Source: Allolobophora icterica
Taxonomy: Eukaryota; Annelida; Clitellata; Crassiclitellata; Lumbricidae
DNA length: 64,000 nt
Direction of reading: 5' to 3'
NCBI GenBank assembly: GCA_963556255.1
Contig: OY744605.1
Location: forward strand, 374,352 to 438,351
A program made the position numbers and the translations under genes. Shown here piece after piece: positions 13,874-26,700 of the stretch. The notes under the pieces are model-generated. The model had not been told where the DNA came from. It was given only the letters and a program-made list of their open reading frames with translations, and searched no databases. Each line of letters starts with the position of its first letter. Within the stretch, counting starts at the first letter, position 1.

Positions 13874-15037
13874 CGACGAAGGCACCTAAAAACCCGGGGG
13901 AATTCCAAGGAGCGGGAAATTCCAAGTAGGACTTCTGCAACAGAACTTGAACTGATTAAGTTTTTTAGAAAATGTTTAATGGTCTCGTTGAAGACGTTTT
14001 GCCAAGGTCTGTGATTGTGACATTGTCTGTCCACGGGATGTCGTCTTCTGATGGGATATTCAACTGAGGCTCCCCGGTCATCTATCCAGCGAATATTTCA
14101 TTTTCTACGTTTTATAGCAAACATCTTTTTGTCAGCCAGCTTGAGTTGTCTGTTGAGTAAAGATAATTGAAGGAGTGAGAAATGGACAGAGGTTTCAGTT
14201 TTTCATTTCATCAGCATCTAGTGAAAGACTTTGATCAGTTGTGTTTGGCCAGCTTAGCTTTGAAATGATTTTATTTGAAGTTGTTCCATTTAGTTTAACT
14301 TTGTGTTCATACTGACTTTCCTAATGGCAGGTTTTTTGGGATTTTCTGCTCTCAAACCGTTGCAAAAAAATTGACCAGATGAGAGTTTAAATTCGTTCTT
14401 GAAGTACAACATATGACCGTTTGATCTTTCTATGAACCCTTTGTCATAGCAAAGCTACCGATCTGAACTATTCTAGGTCATAAATGACTAGTAATATTTA
14501 GACATGCTTTGATTATCCATTGGCTCATAGTTGTCTATCTGTTATGGGAGTGAACAAACTATTGTCAATTCAGTAAACATCTGTGCTAAACTGTATCTTG
14601 AGTTGTTATGCTATAAAACGTTTATATTAAACTTGTCCTTATTGCACGGTTGGTTATTAATTACTGTTGAAATACTCTTGAACACTTCAACGACGAGCTG
14701 TATTGGTTTTCCTGTCGCTTTTAGTACACTCTCGTTGTTAAAGTGTTGAATTGCTTTGAGACCGTAGGCGTAACGAAATTCTGAATCACTATTGGATTTT
14801 GACATTTCACATGTAATGAACATGCAACACTAACAGTTTTCACTTTCTTTCGCCAAATGTTCCGAGATATCAAAATTAAGTGTCCACAAGTTGGCAATTC
14901 TTGTGTCCTTGTATGTTTCAAAATGGATGATTTGAGATCCTACAGTTTGTGACACAGAATCGTACGAATGCTGAGAAGTAAGACAGAAATGTATGTTGTG
15001 TATGCGTTGGACAGCTGGGAAGGATTCCCCCTCAGCT
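13874..15037. other. Intergenic region and probable TPR 3' UTR
   Basis: No ORF with family resemblance is visible. The first several hundred bases are probably TPR 3' UTR. An ATTAAA at 14626-14631, 16 bases before a GC-containing downstream stretch, is a possible polyadenylation signal (weak). TPR and the minus-strand receptor converge here. Confidence 0.5.
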
Positions 15038-17287
15038 TCAGATGCTGAGAATCTGTCTTCCTGATAGAAAACACAGCAGAAACTTAACAGCGAAGTTGAC
15101 CATGAAGACGAGTTCCGTGAGGACGCTGGCAGCTACCATCTGCACCTCCTGGCAGGTGGACAGTCCCGTCACCAGGCGGAAGTAGACGTCGAGCAGCCAA
15201 ACGATGGACATCGGAAGGCAGAGAATGACTTGTGACGTGATTATGCAGACGGCCATGACGGTGACGTGGCGTTCCATGAGCAGACGACATGTGAGGTCGG
15301 TCGTAAGACGCGTCTGGTCGATGTTCCAGCTGTGCAGACCGGTCAAGGAGCTGACAAGGAGTGCGGACAGAAGAACGGCCGGCAGGACCTTCGTCAGGGC
15401 TTCGACTGTTAAGGACACCATCCAAATGGCTGTTGTCGTCTGGGTTGCGTTGTTGCTCTGGATGAACTGGCATTGGCCGCTGGCGAAACGAGAACAGGGC
15501 TTGGCTTTGGGTTGTGTCTCGGACACGATGTCTCGCTTCTTTAGTCGACGACGACGTCTTGATGTCCCATTCAGAATGCGTTTATGTTGAAACATTGGTT
15601 CTTTGGAACCTAGATGCTGCTGCTGTGCTTTATCCTCAAGAGAAGTTTGATCATTTGCTGAATAACTGGATAGGTTTCCGAGCAGGAGATGTGTTGGACT
15701 GCTTCCATTGTCTACTGTGTCTCGTCTCTGGGAAGAGATTACTGACGACACATCGGTACTTGATACATTGTCTAAACTGTCTGCTAGATTCTCGTGCCCC
15801 ATCGGAAATGGAGAGTCAGGAAATCCTTGTGCAGCGTTGCCACCTTCGAGGAACAAAGGAGTTGCTTCAACCTGTTGGAGTGGATTCCAACGAGAAGGCT
15901 CGGCATCTGTTCCGATGTCGGTGTCAGTTTCATTCTGACCAGTTCCATTTGTCATCAGCTGATGGCGGGTCATGTCAACTTCCACTGACACTGTTACTTG
16001 TCTGCTCTGGTGACTTATGTCCATCTTATCCGGTCCATCGATAGCTGCTGTGCTGGACGTCATCATATCTCTGGGATCGAATATCGTGTTGCTGACCGTT
16101 TGATGGGTCACTGCCGAGGTTTCTCTGTTCTCACTCGGTGAGAAGTCCCTCGGATAGTTTGGAAAAGTATCGTTTCGATGAATTTGATCCAGTGCAGTTG
16201 TTTTTGACCCGTTATTCGTTTCTTGGTGTTCCTGATGATTGTAAGCTGAGGATAAACGTGGAATAACTGCGGTCGTATCGGTTTGATTGTTTACTCTGAA
16301 ATCTGTCTGCGAATGAAGATCTTGGTTCTGTGTGTGAGAAATTGCTTCCTTTTGCCATTTCTGATGATCATATGCTCTGTCCTTCTGCTGCAAGCCTTGT
16401 TTGTCAGTGGCTTTCTCCACAGTTTCTTTGACACATTCCCCCTTTTTCATCCGGTTTTCCCGATTATAAGAGGAGCATCGCCCGGCTGGTGCCAGATTTC
16501 TCGTCGGTCTTTTTGTCGTTGCCGCACCAGCGTATTGCTTTGACGTCGTCACACCCGTCAGCGATGACGTCGTAGCATTTCCCGTCGTCAAGGCAACGAG
16601 CGGCTGCGTCGTCATCGTCTGCCAAGACAGGATCACGTGACTCTTGAGAACGAGACCGGAAATGACGACGAAGGCGACGGCGTGGCATGCGGTCCTCGTC
16701 TGGCGAAACCTGGACTGGCGGTAGGGGTTCTGAGCGACGATGGAGCGTTCCCAGGCGAGCAGGACGACGGTCCAGAGGCTGACGAACTGCATCAGTTCAG
16801 CGACGTAGCTGAGGGCTTTGCAGGCGATGTCGCTCGTGTCGTACGAGGTGTTGGGTTGGAGGAGGCTGTGCCAGTTCAGCGCCTCGTAGAGGAGACTAAG
16901 CCAGCGACGGGGCGCCTGAGCGACGAGGGCCAGGGAGTCTGTTACACTGACGGTGCAGATGAAGATGGTGAAGGAGGAGTAGAGGCGAAGGCCGATCGAT
17001 GAACGAAACAGAACGAAGTTGACGCCGTTGAAGAGGATTCCTAGCATCAGCAGCAGAGGAAATGCGTACAGGTAGATGGCATTCGACGCATCCATCAGTT
17101 GCGAACACGACGACGTCTCTGGCTCAGCAGCCGAAGCATCTTCCGGTTCCAGTTGAACTGCGGCCTCTGCAAGCGCCTTGGAAACGTTGAACCGTGATTC
17201 CACAATACTGTGGAGTGACATCCGACTGAAAAGGAGCGACGAAGTTAGGTTCCTACCCGACATCTTCGGCCTGCGATGTTGTGTCAC
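15038..17287 (-). CDS. Orphan rhodopsin-type (class A) GPCR with a giant extracellular loop 2
   Basis: A single open frame of 749 codons, apparently intronless. Seven hydrophobic segments are visible: TM1 about 72-94 (with GILFNGVNFV), TM2 103-125, TM3 156-181, TM4 202-222, TM5 623-651, TM6 674-699 (CLPMS), TM7 715-741. C156 at the top of TM3 is the usual disulphide partner; candidate partners are the two Cys just before TM5 (CSRFASGQC). The DRY motif reads WER (179-181), and the NPxxY region reads VNFAVKFLLC. The loop between TM4 and TM5 is about 400 residues, hydrophilic, Ser/Thr/Gln-rich, with many N-x-S/T sites. Loop 3 is short and the C-tail is only a few residues. The TM7 end resembles peptide (FMRFamide-like) receptors, but I cannot name the ligand. 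Start uncertain: Met1, Met9 and Met23 are all possible. Confidence 0.85.
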   Translation of the reverse strand: MTQHRRPKMSGRNLTSSLLFSRMSLHSIVESRFNVSKALAEAAVQLEPEDASAAEPETSSCSQLMDASNAIYLYAFPLLLMLGILFNGVNFVLFRSSIGLRLYSSFTIFICTVSVTDSLALVAQAPRRWLSLLYEALNWHSLLQPNTSYDTSDIACKALSYVAELMQFVSLWTVVLLAWERSIVAQNPYRQSRFRQTRTACHAVAFVVISGLVLKSHVILSWQTMTTQPLVALTTGNATTSSLTGVTTSKQYAGAATTKRPTRNLAPAGRCSSYNRENRMKKGECVKETVEKATDKQGLQQKDRAYDHQKWQKEAISHTQNQDLHSQTDFRVNNQTDTTAVIPRLSSAYNHQEHQETNNGSKTTALDQIHRNDTFPNYPRDFSPSENRETSAVTHQTVSNTIFDPRDMMTSSTAAIDGPDKMDISHQSRQVTVSVEVDMTRHQLMTNGTGQNETDTDIGTDAEPSRWNPLQQVEATPLFLEGGNAAQGFPDSPFPMGHENLADSLDNVSSTDVSSVISSQRRDTVDNGSSPTHLLLGNLSSYSANDQTSLEDKAQQQHLGSKEPMFQHKRILNGTSRRRRRLKKRDIVSETQPKAKPCSRFASGQCQFIQSNNATQTTTAIWMVSLTVEALTKVLPAVLLSALLVSSLTGLHSWNIDQTRLTTDLTCRLLMERHVTVMAVCIITSQVILCLPMSIVWLLDVYFRLVTGLSTCQEVQMVAASVLTELVFMVNFAVKFLLCFLSGRQILSI

Positions 17288-17817
17288 GGCAGTCGGGTGT
17301 GGCAGTATACACTACCCGCCTCTCTCAAAGGATCCGCTGCCTTAGGCTAACAACACTTGCTGAAGAAACGGGAAGCGTCTTGTCTTTGGGGCGAATGTAG
17401 AAGACGTGTTCAGTGCAACCCATCCTCTTGAAATCATCTGTTGTTTATGGCCGTTTCTCAGTCGAAGAAATGTCTACGACTACTCGTTGGTCGACGTTCG
17501 GCTAATCGTCTGCCTTTGGAAACCGAAACAAGATTTGCAGAAGAACTGTTCATTCGATCAGAGACTTCGACGGTTGACCAAGACTCAGTCCGATTTCAAG
17601 AAAGTCCTAGAGAAGTGTACCGAGTCTTTTGCATGCTGAAGTCTCCCTCCGTCTCTGTCCCTCGCTTTGTCCATCTGTACATGTGGTACGAGTCGAAGGT
17701 AAGACGAAAGGCGAGGAGTGAGTGATTGATGGATGGATTGACACATGTGGTGTGGATGCAGATGGCAAGATGTCGCAGACAATTACGTTTGAGTACATGA
17801 CGCACGTACGCTACACC

Positions 17818-17848
17818 CGTCTGTGTCTGTCTGTCTGTCTGTCTGTCG

Positions 17849-17907
<59 letters not shown>
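17818..17907. repeat. (TCTG)n microsatellite
   Basis: About 22 tandem tetranucleotides with one TCGG interruption. The same motif recurs at 13402-13455, 24732-24823 (as CAGA), 26619-26680 and 28370-28600. Confidence 0.95.
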
Positions 17908-18075
17908 ATCGTAATTGGCGGACGCAGTCAACAACAGGTGTTGAATGCTCCACATACCGATTCGCTTACGTTGTAACGGATGGATGCAGTGACCTATCAC
18001 TCCCCCTCCTTAACATCTTCCTCCTCCCTCAACACCGGATGCTGTTACATACGGTGTAGCTAAACCGAGAACTTT

Positions 18076-18215
18076 GTGACTCGTTAGCAGATTGGTTTAA
18101 ATGCTTGCCTTGTAACGCGAAGAGTATGGGTTCGACTTCGAGGCTCCTTACTTGAGACGGTTACTGTGTGATGACATTGAGCAAGTCCTTCGCGCAACGC
18201 TATTGAATGCTTTAT
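18076..18215 (+). mobile_element. tRNA-derived SINE copy
   Basis: Begins 'gttagcagattggtttaaat', followed by a B box 'gggttcgactt', then 'ttactgtgtgatgacattga' shared with the other SINE copies. It runs into TATTG repeats at 18,213. Confidence 0.6.
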
Positions 18216-18300
18216 TGTATTGTATTGTATCTAAACATTTATAAAGCGCCTCTCACAGTATTCGCTAATCAGAGGCGCTCCCAGTGCGAAAGACCCAGTG
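18213..18300 (+). repeat. Dispersed repeat 'ATTTATAAAGCGCCTCTCA'
   Basis: After (TTGTA)n the segment 'atttataaagcgcctctcac' and 'ctaatcagaggcgc' follows. A close copy lies at 42,722-42,800, and weaker relatives are at 1,668 and 7,318. Probably one SINE or LINE-tail family; not identified further. Confidence 0.55.
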
Positions 18301-18516
18301 AATAGAAAGTGGTTTTAAGACAGCGGAACGAGGCACTTGGACCACCAGGTAATAAAGAGGCACAGAGGCTTTATCATCAGATATCGGCACTTGATAAATG
18401 CAGAACTAATAATAATGGTAGTTGTTTTGGTAGTTGGAATAGTAGTAGCATTAGGGCCTAGTAATGGTACGGGCTATCGTGGCTGGTGCCAGTTACACCT
18501 TACAGTAGCACTCGCC

Positions 18517-18692
18517 CACTGGCTGCGATCTTGTTTGACAGGTGGGGGGGGGACTTTGGAACTGATCTGGCGAAGAAGAGTTTTGAACTGATCTGCTCAA
18601 AAAAGAGGTCAAAAATTTTCGCGTGTCCCTCCCCCCACTGTTAAAGGTGGAGGTGTCTTGTCCCCCTCGACCCCTCTAGATCGCCGCCCATG
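18517..18692. mobile_element. hAT-type MITE, 176 bp (GGCGGCGATC family)
   Basis: Ends CACTGGCTGCGATC and GATCGCCGCCCATG are imperfect inverted repeats. Exact 8-bp duplications CACTCGCC lie at 18509-18516 and 18693-18700. The inside has runs of G and C, as in the longer relative at 30,860-31,298. Confidence 0.88.
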
Positions 18693-20099
18693 CACTCGCC
18701 TCGTTACACGTTTTTCTAAACCCGACAGTTGGCAGGTAAATTGTCGCACTAAAAGAACTATAAGCCCAGTCTGTAGCCTATGGCTCCGTGAGAAATATGG
18801 AATGCGTTGTAAGATTTGTGTGCAGCATTAGGCCTACATACCCCCTCCCATGACTTCGTTGATGCATCATCTTTTGTCCACTGGATTTATTTCTTCTGCG
18901 TAAGATAGTAAGTAAGGCGTAGGTCAATATCATCAACTGAATGTCATCCGACGAACCTTTAGATTAAGACGTTTTTTCGAAATCGTAATATCGAGATTTC
19001 TAAAGCTACTTTAAAAGAGTCGAAGGAACGAGTTTAGAAAATCGATAGGCAAGTTGTATGATCAGATTTTCTATTCCAGGTTGAGATCCAATACTTTCAG
19101 GCAGACAGTCAGGCGGCTATATATGGGATGGTGTTTAGAACTGGAGCGGCGAAAGTGGTGTGGGTAAAGGGGAATCGGATTTACGGAAAAGAAATGTTTT
19201 TAGTGAGAACTTGCGCTGGAGTTAATACTACACATTTTACTCTAATCTTAAGACGGTACTCTTCAGTCGAGTAGACAACCTTTGAAGGGCGCTATATCAA
19301 TTTTGGGTATGAATGAATGAATACATACATATAATACCTAATAAATAAATATCTAATAGGTAATAGATAATATATAAAGTTAATACTAGCCTATATAGTA
19401 ATAGATCTGATAGTTCATAGCTGTCGTAATTTGTGACGGTGGTTTATTCCAGAGGGGTGGAGAACATACGGATATGAGCGATTACCAAATTTTAAGGATG
19501 AGGAGACGGAAGAGCGGAGAAGTGTTAGGCACGTGATATAGTGTACAATGTTGAATCTCGAAGACACAGTCCATAATGATTATACTCGAGCTTAGAACAT
19601 ACGCCTCTCTGAGAAAGCTGCACGAAATGAGTAGTTAGTAAGAAACCCAAATCGCAGCAGAAACCCTGAAGATACTAAGCGACATCTTTCGCTTCTGTAT
19701 TGATTGGCTGATGGTAGGACCTTGGACCAAAACAAGACCAGTTCAAATCGACTTCGATTGAGATCCTATCCGTATACGATCAGCTGAAAAGAGTCAACCT
19801 GTATTGAACAGTTACAGTCAATAGTTCCGTTGCGTGTAGAGCCATACAAAGCTATAGTTTCATCTGGAGAATGCGTTCCTCTGTCACATCCGATCATCTT
19901 GTTTCTTGGATTAATCTCTCGACCAGAATCTCAGCAGAAACTGGTCTCTCGCGGACTCAAACACAATGGCAACCAGAAGCGCCGGTTACTAAGCAACAGT
20001 TTCCATGACGATCAACATCGCTGTGCCGTTAAGAATCCTTAGCTTGACTTATGCAGAAATCCCGAGAGCTGTTCTTTCTCTTCTGGGGGGGGGGGTAGT

Positions 20100-21511
20100 T
20101 CAGTTGGTGAGCGTGTGCCATCTGGTGATCTGTTCTTTTTCATTGGCCAGCATGGCGTTCCAGTGATCGAGCTCCGTTCCTCTGGCGAACATGAACGAAC
20201 CCAAGACCAGACGACCGATCAGTCTGTCTGTAATAATGAACAATGAAAAACAATAACAACATGGTATTTCAGATGGTTTTGTGATGGATATGACGCTGTA
20301 TGGTGGCCCATGAGGGACGTACATTGACGAAACTGATGTACGGTGGCCCATGAGGGACTTACGTTGAAACTGATGTTTTACGGTGACCCATGAGGGACAT
20401 ATGTAAATTTCCACATCCGTGAATCACTTTTGCTGAAAGCCTGACAAAATTATATATATATAGATACATATATATATTATATTATACCCTTGTCTATCCT
20501 TATCTCTCGTATTGTAACTTAATCTGGGCCTCCAACTATGAATCTCGGTTACATAAACTAGTGATATTACAAAAGAAAGCTGTTAGGGTAGTAGCCGGGG
20601 CTCGCAGGAATGCCCACACCAGCCCTATCTATGAAGAATTTAACTTACTGAAATTAGAGCAAATAAGAACTATGCAAATAGGAGAATTCTTTTACAAATA
20701 TGAGCACAAATTACTTCCCTCCTCATTCGTGGACTACTTTATCCTAACCCCTCAGGTTCACACTTACAACACGAGAAACGCTGACACTTACCGTCCAGAT
20801 AGGGCAAGAACCAATTTAAGGGATTTCTCCATTAAGTCATCGGGCCTGAGATTATGGAATTCAATTCCCCTTGAGATTCGCCTATCGGCCAACTACTATT
20901 CCTTTAAAAGGAAGCTTAGAGGGTTTCTAGCTAATGCCTAAGCGATCACATCGACCTACAGACCTTGTAGAGTCTATCTACATTCTATGGTGCGTAGTGC
21001 CTAATCGACCTGCAGATCCTTCCATCATTCCTTTACCCTCCCGTGGAGGGAGGCGATTGTGGCGCGGAGGACCCACTCGGTCCCATTAGGACCGTCTATT
21101 GGCCCCCGGACTCTCCTTGGGGCTTAGTTAAGATTAGTTAAATTTAGTTAAGATGATTACTTCACTACTTTTAGTCGTACCCTATTGTACGACACTAATG
21201 ATTTTGTACGACATAGATTAAGATACCAGGAAATTAATTGTACTCTTGCAGTCATAAATTTTTCGTTTACATTATATGTTCAGGTGGCCCTCTAGCGGGA
21301 CCTTGGTCCCTTTGGGCTTTCCCTTTTGCTCCGCTGACTATGCGAAAAAAATTGATTAAATTGAAAAAATTGAATGTATTGAATGTATTATGTAATATTA
21401 TGAATTGTGTTATGAATTGATTTGTATTATGAACTGAATTGAATTGTTACTCGGTTGCAATAAAGATTTATTGTATTGTATTGTATTGTATATATATATA
21501 TTATACAGTAT

Positions 21512-21561
<50 letters not shown>

Positions 21562-24500
21562 GGTGGTTGATGAAGAGTTTGAGTGTATACCTTTGTGTCC
21601 GGCGATGTGGCGCATGGCAGTGACTAGGAGACTGGTGACGTCGAGACTGGTCGACCTGACTTTGAAGTGGAAGAGATCGTTGAAGATGGGACAGAAATTA
21701 ATGCACTGCTTCACAATCGATGTCTTCTTCTTCTTCACCACTTTACTCATCTCCATCTGACTCACGACGACGTAAAACTCTTCACAAATGCACAACAATA
21801 CAGAATGTACAACAATACAGAATGCACAACAATACAGAATGCACAGCAATTCAAAATGCAAAAACAATTCAAAATGCAAAAACAATACAGAATGTACAAC
21901 AATACAGAATGTACAACAATACAGAATGTACAACAATACAGAATGCATAACAATACAGAGTGCACAACAATACAGAATGCACAACGTACAAATCGTTTCA
22001 TCTGAGCGGCAGACGGGCCAGGGGGTCTGGTGAAGGGACGGAGTATATTAGGAAACAATAGAGACAGCACGAAGCCTTGGAATCCAACCGGTTCTGAAGA
22101 TAAATTTCCATTTAGATGTAATCATATCCGTTGAGCATGATGCTTTGTGCGACGTTATTGGCAACCGGATATAATAACAACAGAGACAAAATGCTAATAA
22201 CCCAGGCAGTTCTAATGAGTGATGGATTGAAGTAAGGAGAAAAAGAAGAAGTCATATGTCCTAAAACTAGGACTTGGTGAACGAAGCTTTTCGGTTGCTG
22301 GACCTAGATGTTGGTGTTGTTGGAAGTCTCTCTCCCTGTGTTTGTCTGTTGCGCTCAGTCGCTTAAATATCATTTCGTTCTCAAGTATACGTGTGCACCA
22401 CAGGAGTAATTTTTAGACATATGACCAGATTACGGCTTGATTTTGTGCTGACCAACGGTTGATGCCTTGTGCATTGGACATCAGCGCTATAGAAGTTACT
22501 AATTACAATTAAAATTACCGTTCGATGGGCGATCGTCGTCATCGGATGGAGGGAAATTCTTTCCCGAGTGAACAGCGACATTGAGTCGACTCAGTTGGCT
22601 GTTGTAACTCAACGACAGATACAACTGGACCTCTTCGTTTGTCTTCTGCGCACAAAACAAGATGTTTTTTTATTCCCTTCGTCTTGTATTTTGCCGTTGA
22701 AAATATCAATAAACTGGAACGGTTAGCCTTTGCACGAAAACAAGTTAAACACCTAAGTCGTGGCCAAAATTGTGCTGTTATTCATCTCACTTGAGAGCAC
22801 TTGGCCGTCATAGGAAGCGTTCGTTTAGGGCCTCAATAGGTCGTCGAATTCCACAGAGAATATTGACGTCAAAGCGCTAAGAGGCAGCTCCAGTGTCTGC
22901 ATATAATAAATCAGTTCGCGTCAAGGGTTCGCCAATGGCGGCGATCGCGTCATTGAAACGCAGGCACAGATAGCGTCCTCTATGCATATTGTTTGTCCAG
23001 TTGTTTCCGTGAGCGGCCATGTTTGCCTCGCCATGATGGCGGCCTTCGAATGCTTTCTGCATGACACGTTTATAGTCTGACGTGGTTGTTGGCGTTTGCA
23101 TCTCCTTATGTAATTTGACTCGATGCAAACGCTAATAAATTATATCCGAGAACAAACGAGAACGAACACCACACAAATGTTTGCCAACCGACGAGAATAC
23201 GTAACCGCTCAACCGCTGCAGACTAGTCTACGCTCAGAGCGTCCTTGGCAATGGGCAAATACAATTCCAGTCCTGTAAAAACAGGCTGTATCTACATTCT
23301 AACGTCCTTCGTTAGGCTGTGTGATATAGTAAAGGATTTGAATTACGCTGTCTTTGTAGACAAAAATTATACTGATTACGGCGAATGAAAGCGTTGACCG
23401 AAAGCTGTGCTAGGGGTCTAACTTACCCCCTTACCCCCTAAGTTAAACCCCTTAGCACAGCTTTCAGTGGTTCAATGTATTTTCAGTCATACAACTTCAG
23501 TGTTTGTTAAGTCATAATTTTTATGCTAGAGCTATAAATCTTCTGAAAATAAAACTCAAGAGTTTTCCAATAAGTGTACTTCATTGTTCAATTTTATGAC
23601 ACAGCTAAGGATTGAGTACACGTAGCCTACGCCCATTACAGTTTAGCTCGTATACCGGTTTTAGGTAGGTAGGAAATTCTGGTCCGGCCATCCGGACATG
23701 TAAGATTTTTTCAAGCCCCTCCCCCACTTCAAACGTAAATTCAAACCATAAAATTACGTCTATGTTCCTATATTGATAATTGACTTAATAACTATAGGCC
23801 TACGTCCTGGGAACCAAAGTGTACACGGGTGTAATTGTCGATACCTACTAATAGCATGGTAGATTCGCGTTCGAGGTCCCTCCAGATGATGATCCTCTCA
23901 TTTGGTTCGTACACGTGATCGCGGAGAGGGTAGACCACGTAACCGAAGGCCACCTGTCGACGGTTGTGACGATCACCGGACCCGAAGACGGTCAGCTTAA
24001 TCGATCGCTCAGAGAAATCGCGAACGGAAACCTTCAGAAGAAAGAAATACGTGGGCATCAGCTGAGAATCCCGTGTAGACCTTCTTTGAGTATAGCTGAA
24101 CCAAAGATTTTATGAACAAGATTGGTCACTATTGCAAAAGTGCATGCGCAGTCCGTAACTAGGTTATATGCAAATACAAGGAACTTGATTGGTTGGAATC
24201 AGCCCAAACAGATAAATGACACAATTTTGATGCTATAGGTGAGACGATAAACGAAGTATGCCCCATTTGTGTTTGATTTATTAACAGCTTTTCTCGTTAA
24301 CCTCTGACTGGAAGAGGGCAAGTATACGCCCTATAGTATACCAGTTATAATTGCGACAGGTTTATGCCAGAATCATCTAATGACTAGAGCGATTAGGCCT
24401 ATTTGCTCTAATTAGACATAAAAAGAAGAAAGTGATCCTCGCTGTTCTTTTTCATCACCTGCAGTTTTTAACTTCTGACGTTTGTAGTAGTCCTAACTTG

Positions 24501-24729
24501 ATGCATCGTCTAAACAGCTAGTTTTTTCCAGGAATTAGGAACAGGCTTGTTTACACATTGAGTGGTCGCTGTAGACCAATTACTATATTGGCTTAATTAG
24601 GAATGAAAATTAATCGGCTGGAAACATGAAAGATAACGAGCGCCGTTCACATCCGGGAAACAATATAGACAGCAGAGTAAGCTACTGTAGGCCTATGTCA
24701 ACACAGAGTCAACAGCCTGAAGGACATAC

Positions 24730-24820
<91 letters not shown>

Positions 24821-26229
24821 TGCAGAGAAAGACACGCAGACGAACTGTGACAGAAGAACAGACTGCGGAGTAAGCGAAACTGTCAAGAAGGCATCCAAGT
24901 AGAAGGACTAAGGGACCTGCAGGATTCACAGAGCAAAAGAGCTGTAGTGTATTATGGATACATTTCGCCTACAACGATCCTTAATGTTCATATCCAAAGT
25001 CAATATATGCCTTTCATTATACAATATCTGTAACAATATCGCTGAAGCACGTGTTAAGTCCGCCGCAATTTCAGAATCAATTTCAGAGCTGTAGGCGTAT
25101 GTATGTGCAGGGACGTAACTAGCGTTGGGCTTGGGGGGGCTTAAGCCCCCCCAAACGAAGTTGAAGCCCCCCCAAACAAGTCAAGCCGTTGTATGCTTAC
25201 GGCTAAAATTCGTATGAACACTGTATAAATGTTGCCATGTTCAAGGTTTAAGCCCCCCCAAACGAAAAATCCTAGTTACGTGCCTGTGTATGTGTGTATG
25301 ACATTGTATGGTTGTATGTGTATATTTATGTATGTAGGAAGACACTTGATAAGCGCATTTTATTACCTCACACGAGCAGTGCCTATACAGCTGCAGAAAT
25401 GGATATGAACATAGGAGCACATGACATGGCAATCATGAAATCAGGCTACGCTTCCTGATTTGCAGAAGAGCGACAGATGTGAGCGGAAAGTGGATTAATC
25501 ACAAGTTAGCTGATCATAATATTTGGTCAGAGTGTGACATGCAAAGTGTGTTCTGGCATTCAACTGAAACTCATCTCTTCCTCGATTCATTCCTCTGTCG
25601 GCTGTTTCCGTCTCTTCTCGGCTGTTTCCGTCTCTTCTCGGCTGTTTCCGTCTCTTCTCTGCTGTTTCCGTCTCTTCTCGGCTGTTTCCGTCTTTTGTCG
25701 GCTGTTTCCGTCTCTTCTCGGCTGTTTCCGTCTTTTCTCGGTTGCCCCTCGATTCTGCCTTGCATATAGTGGCTTTCATCGACTGATGCCTTGAGCGCTA
25801 TAGAAGTTTTTCGATTAGATTAGCATAATATATGTTTGCACCCGTGTACCACGTGATCCTTCAACTGCTACCTCGTATAACGATCGTTTGGCTGTTGAGC
25901 GAGCGATGATATTTGCCATTCTCTGTTGTCCGATACTCGATTCATCCATAAAGGACGTCCTCAGAAAATGACCTACTACCACCCATAAGTCCACATTTTA
26001 GCACTACCCCGTTCCTCTATGCTGACGTCCGCACTTGAAGGCTAAATGTCCTGTGAGCTGGGGTACTTTGATGTGGGACTGTTCGAGTATCCGAGGGCTC
26101 AATATCTATTATAATAATTGTATAAGGGTCGGTGACCGCTCTTATCCAGTCCCAGTGTTATGACGACGGATGAAATTACGAGAGTCGTATCGAAGATGAT
26201 TGAGGCTCAGTAACATTAGCCAAGCTCAT

Positions 26230-26268
<39 letters not shown>

Positions 26269-26527
26269 CATATATATTATACATATATATTATACATATA
26301 TAATACATTGTAATTGTATGTAATCAAAAATGATTTAGAAGCGGACATCCGCATTAAGCATGTGGGTCTCTCCTCCCTTCTTCGCTTGTGTATGTTCCCT
26401 CCATTTTCCCTTCTTTGCCGACGTCATTAATGGACGACCCCCGAGATAACGCTTTCAAGGTTTTCTCAAGGCGCTATATAAGACGTCAAGTATCACACTA
26501 TACGAGGAGGCATACACTTCCACGTCT

Positions 26528-26617
<90 letters not shown>

Positions 26618-26620
26618 TCC

Positions 26621-26700
<80 letters not shown>

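Larger units (their letters stand above)
17288..20099. other. Intergenic region between the GPCR and SYT15
   Basis: It holds a (TCTG)n microsatellite, a tRNA-type SINE, an 'ataaagcgcctctca' repeat and a 176-bp hAT MITE, listed separately. The rest (about 18,700-20,099) is AT-rich with no recognised gene. Short plus-strand ORFs here have no family features and look random. Confidence 0.6.

Noticed and set aside
15204..17002. Plus-strand ORFs opposite the receptor
   Set aside because: No family resemblance; they are shadows of the 749-codon GPCR frame with its seven helices.
21427..22070. Minus-strand ORFs reading CILYCCA repeats
   Set aside because: Translation of the 15-bp intronic tandem array; only the FYVVVSQMEM...GHK part (21591-21779) is a real exon of SYT15.
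25596..25743. Regular 20-bp repeats considered as a CRISPR array
   Set aside because: Units are directly adjacent with no unique spacers, and the genome is eukaryotic.
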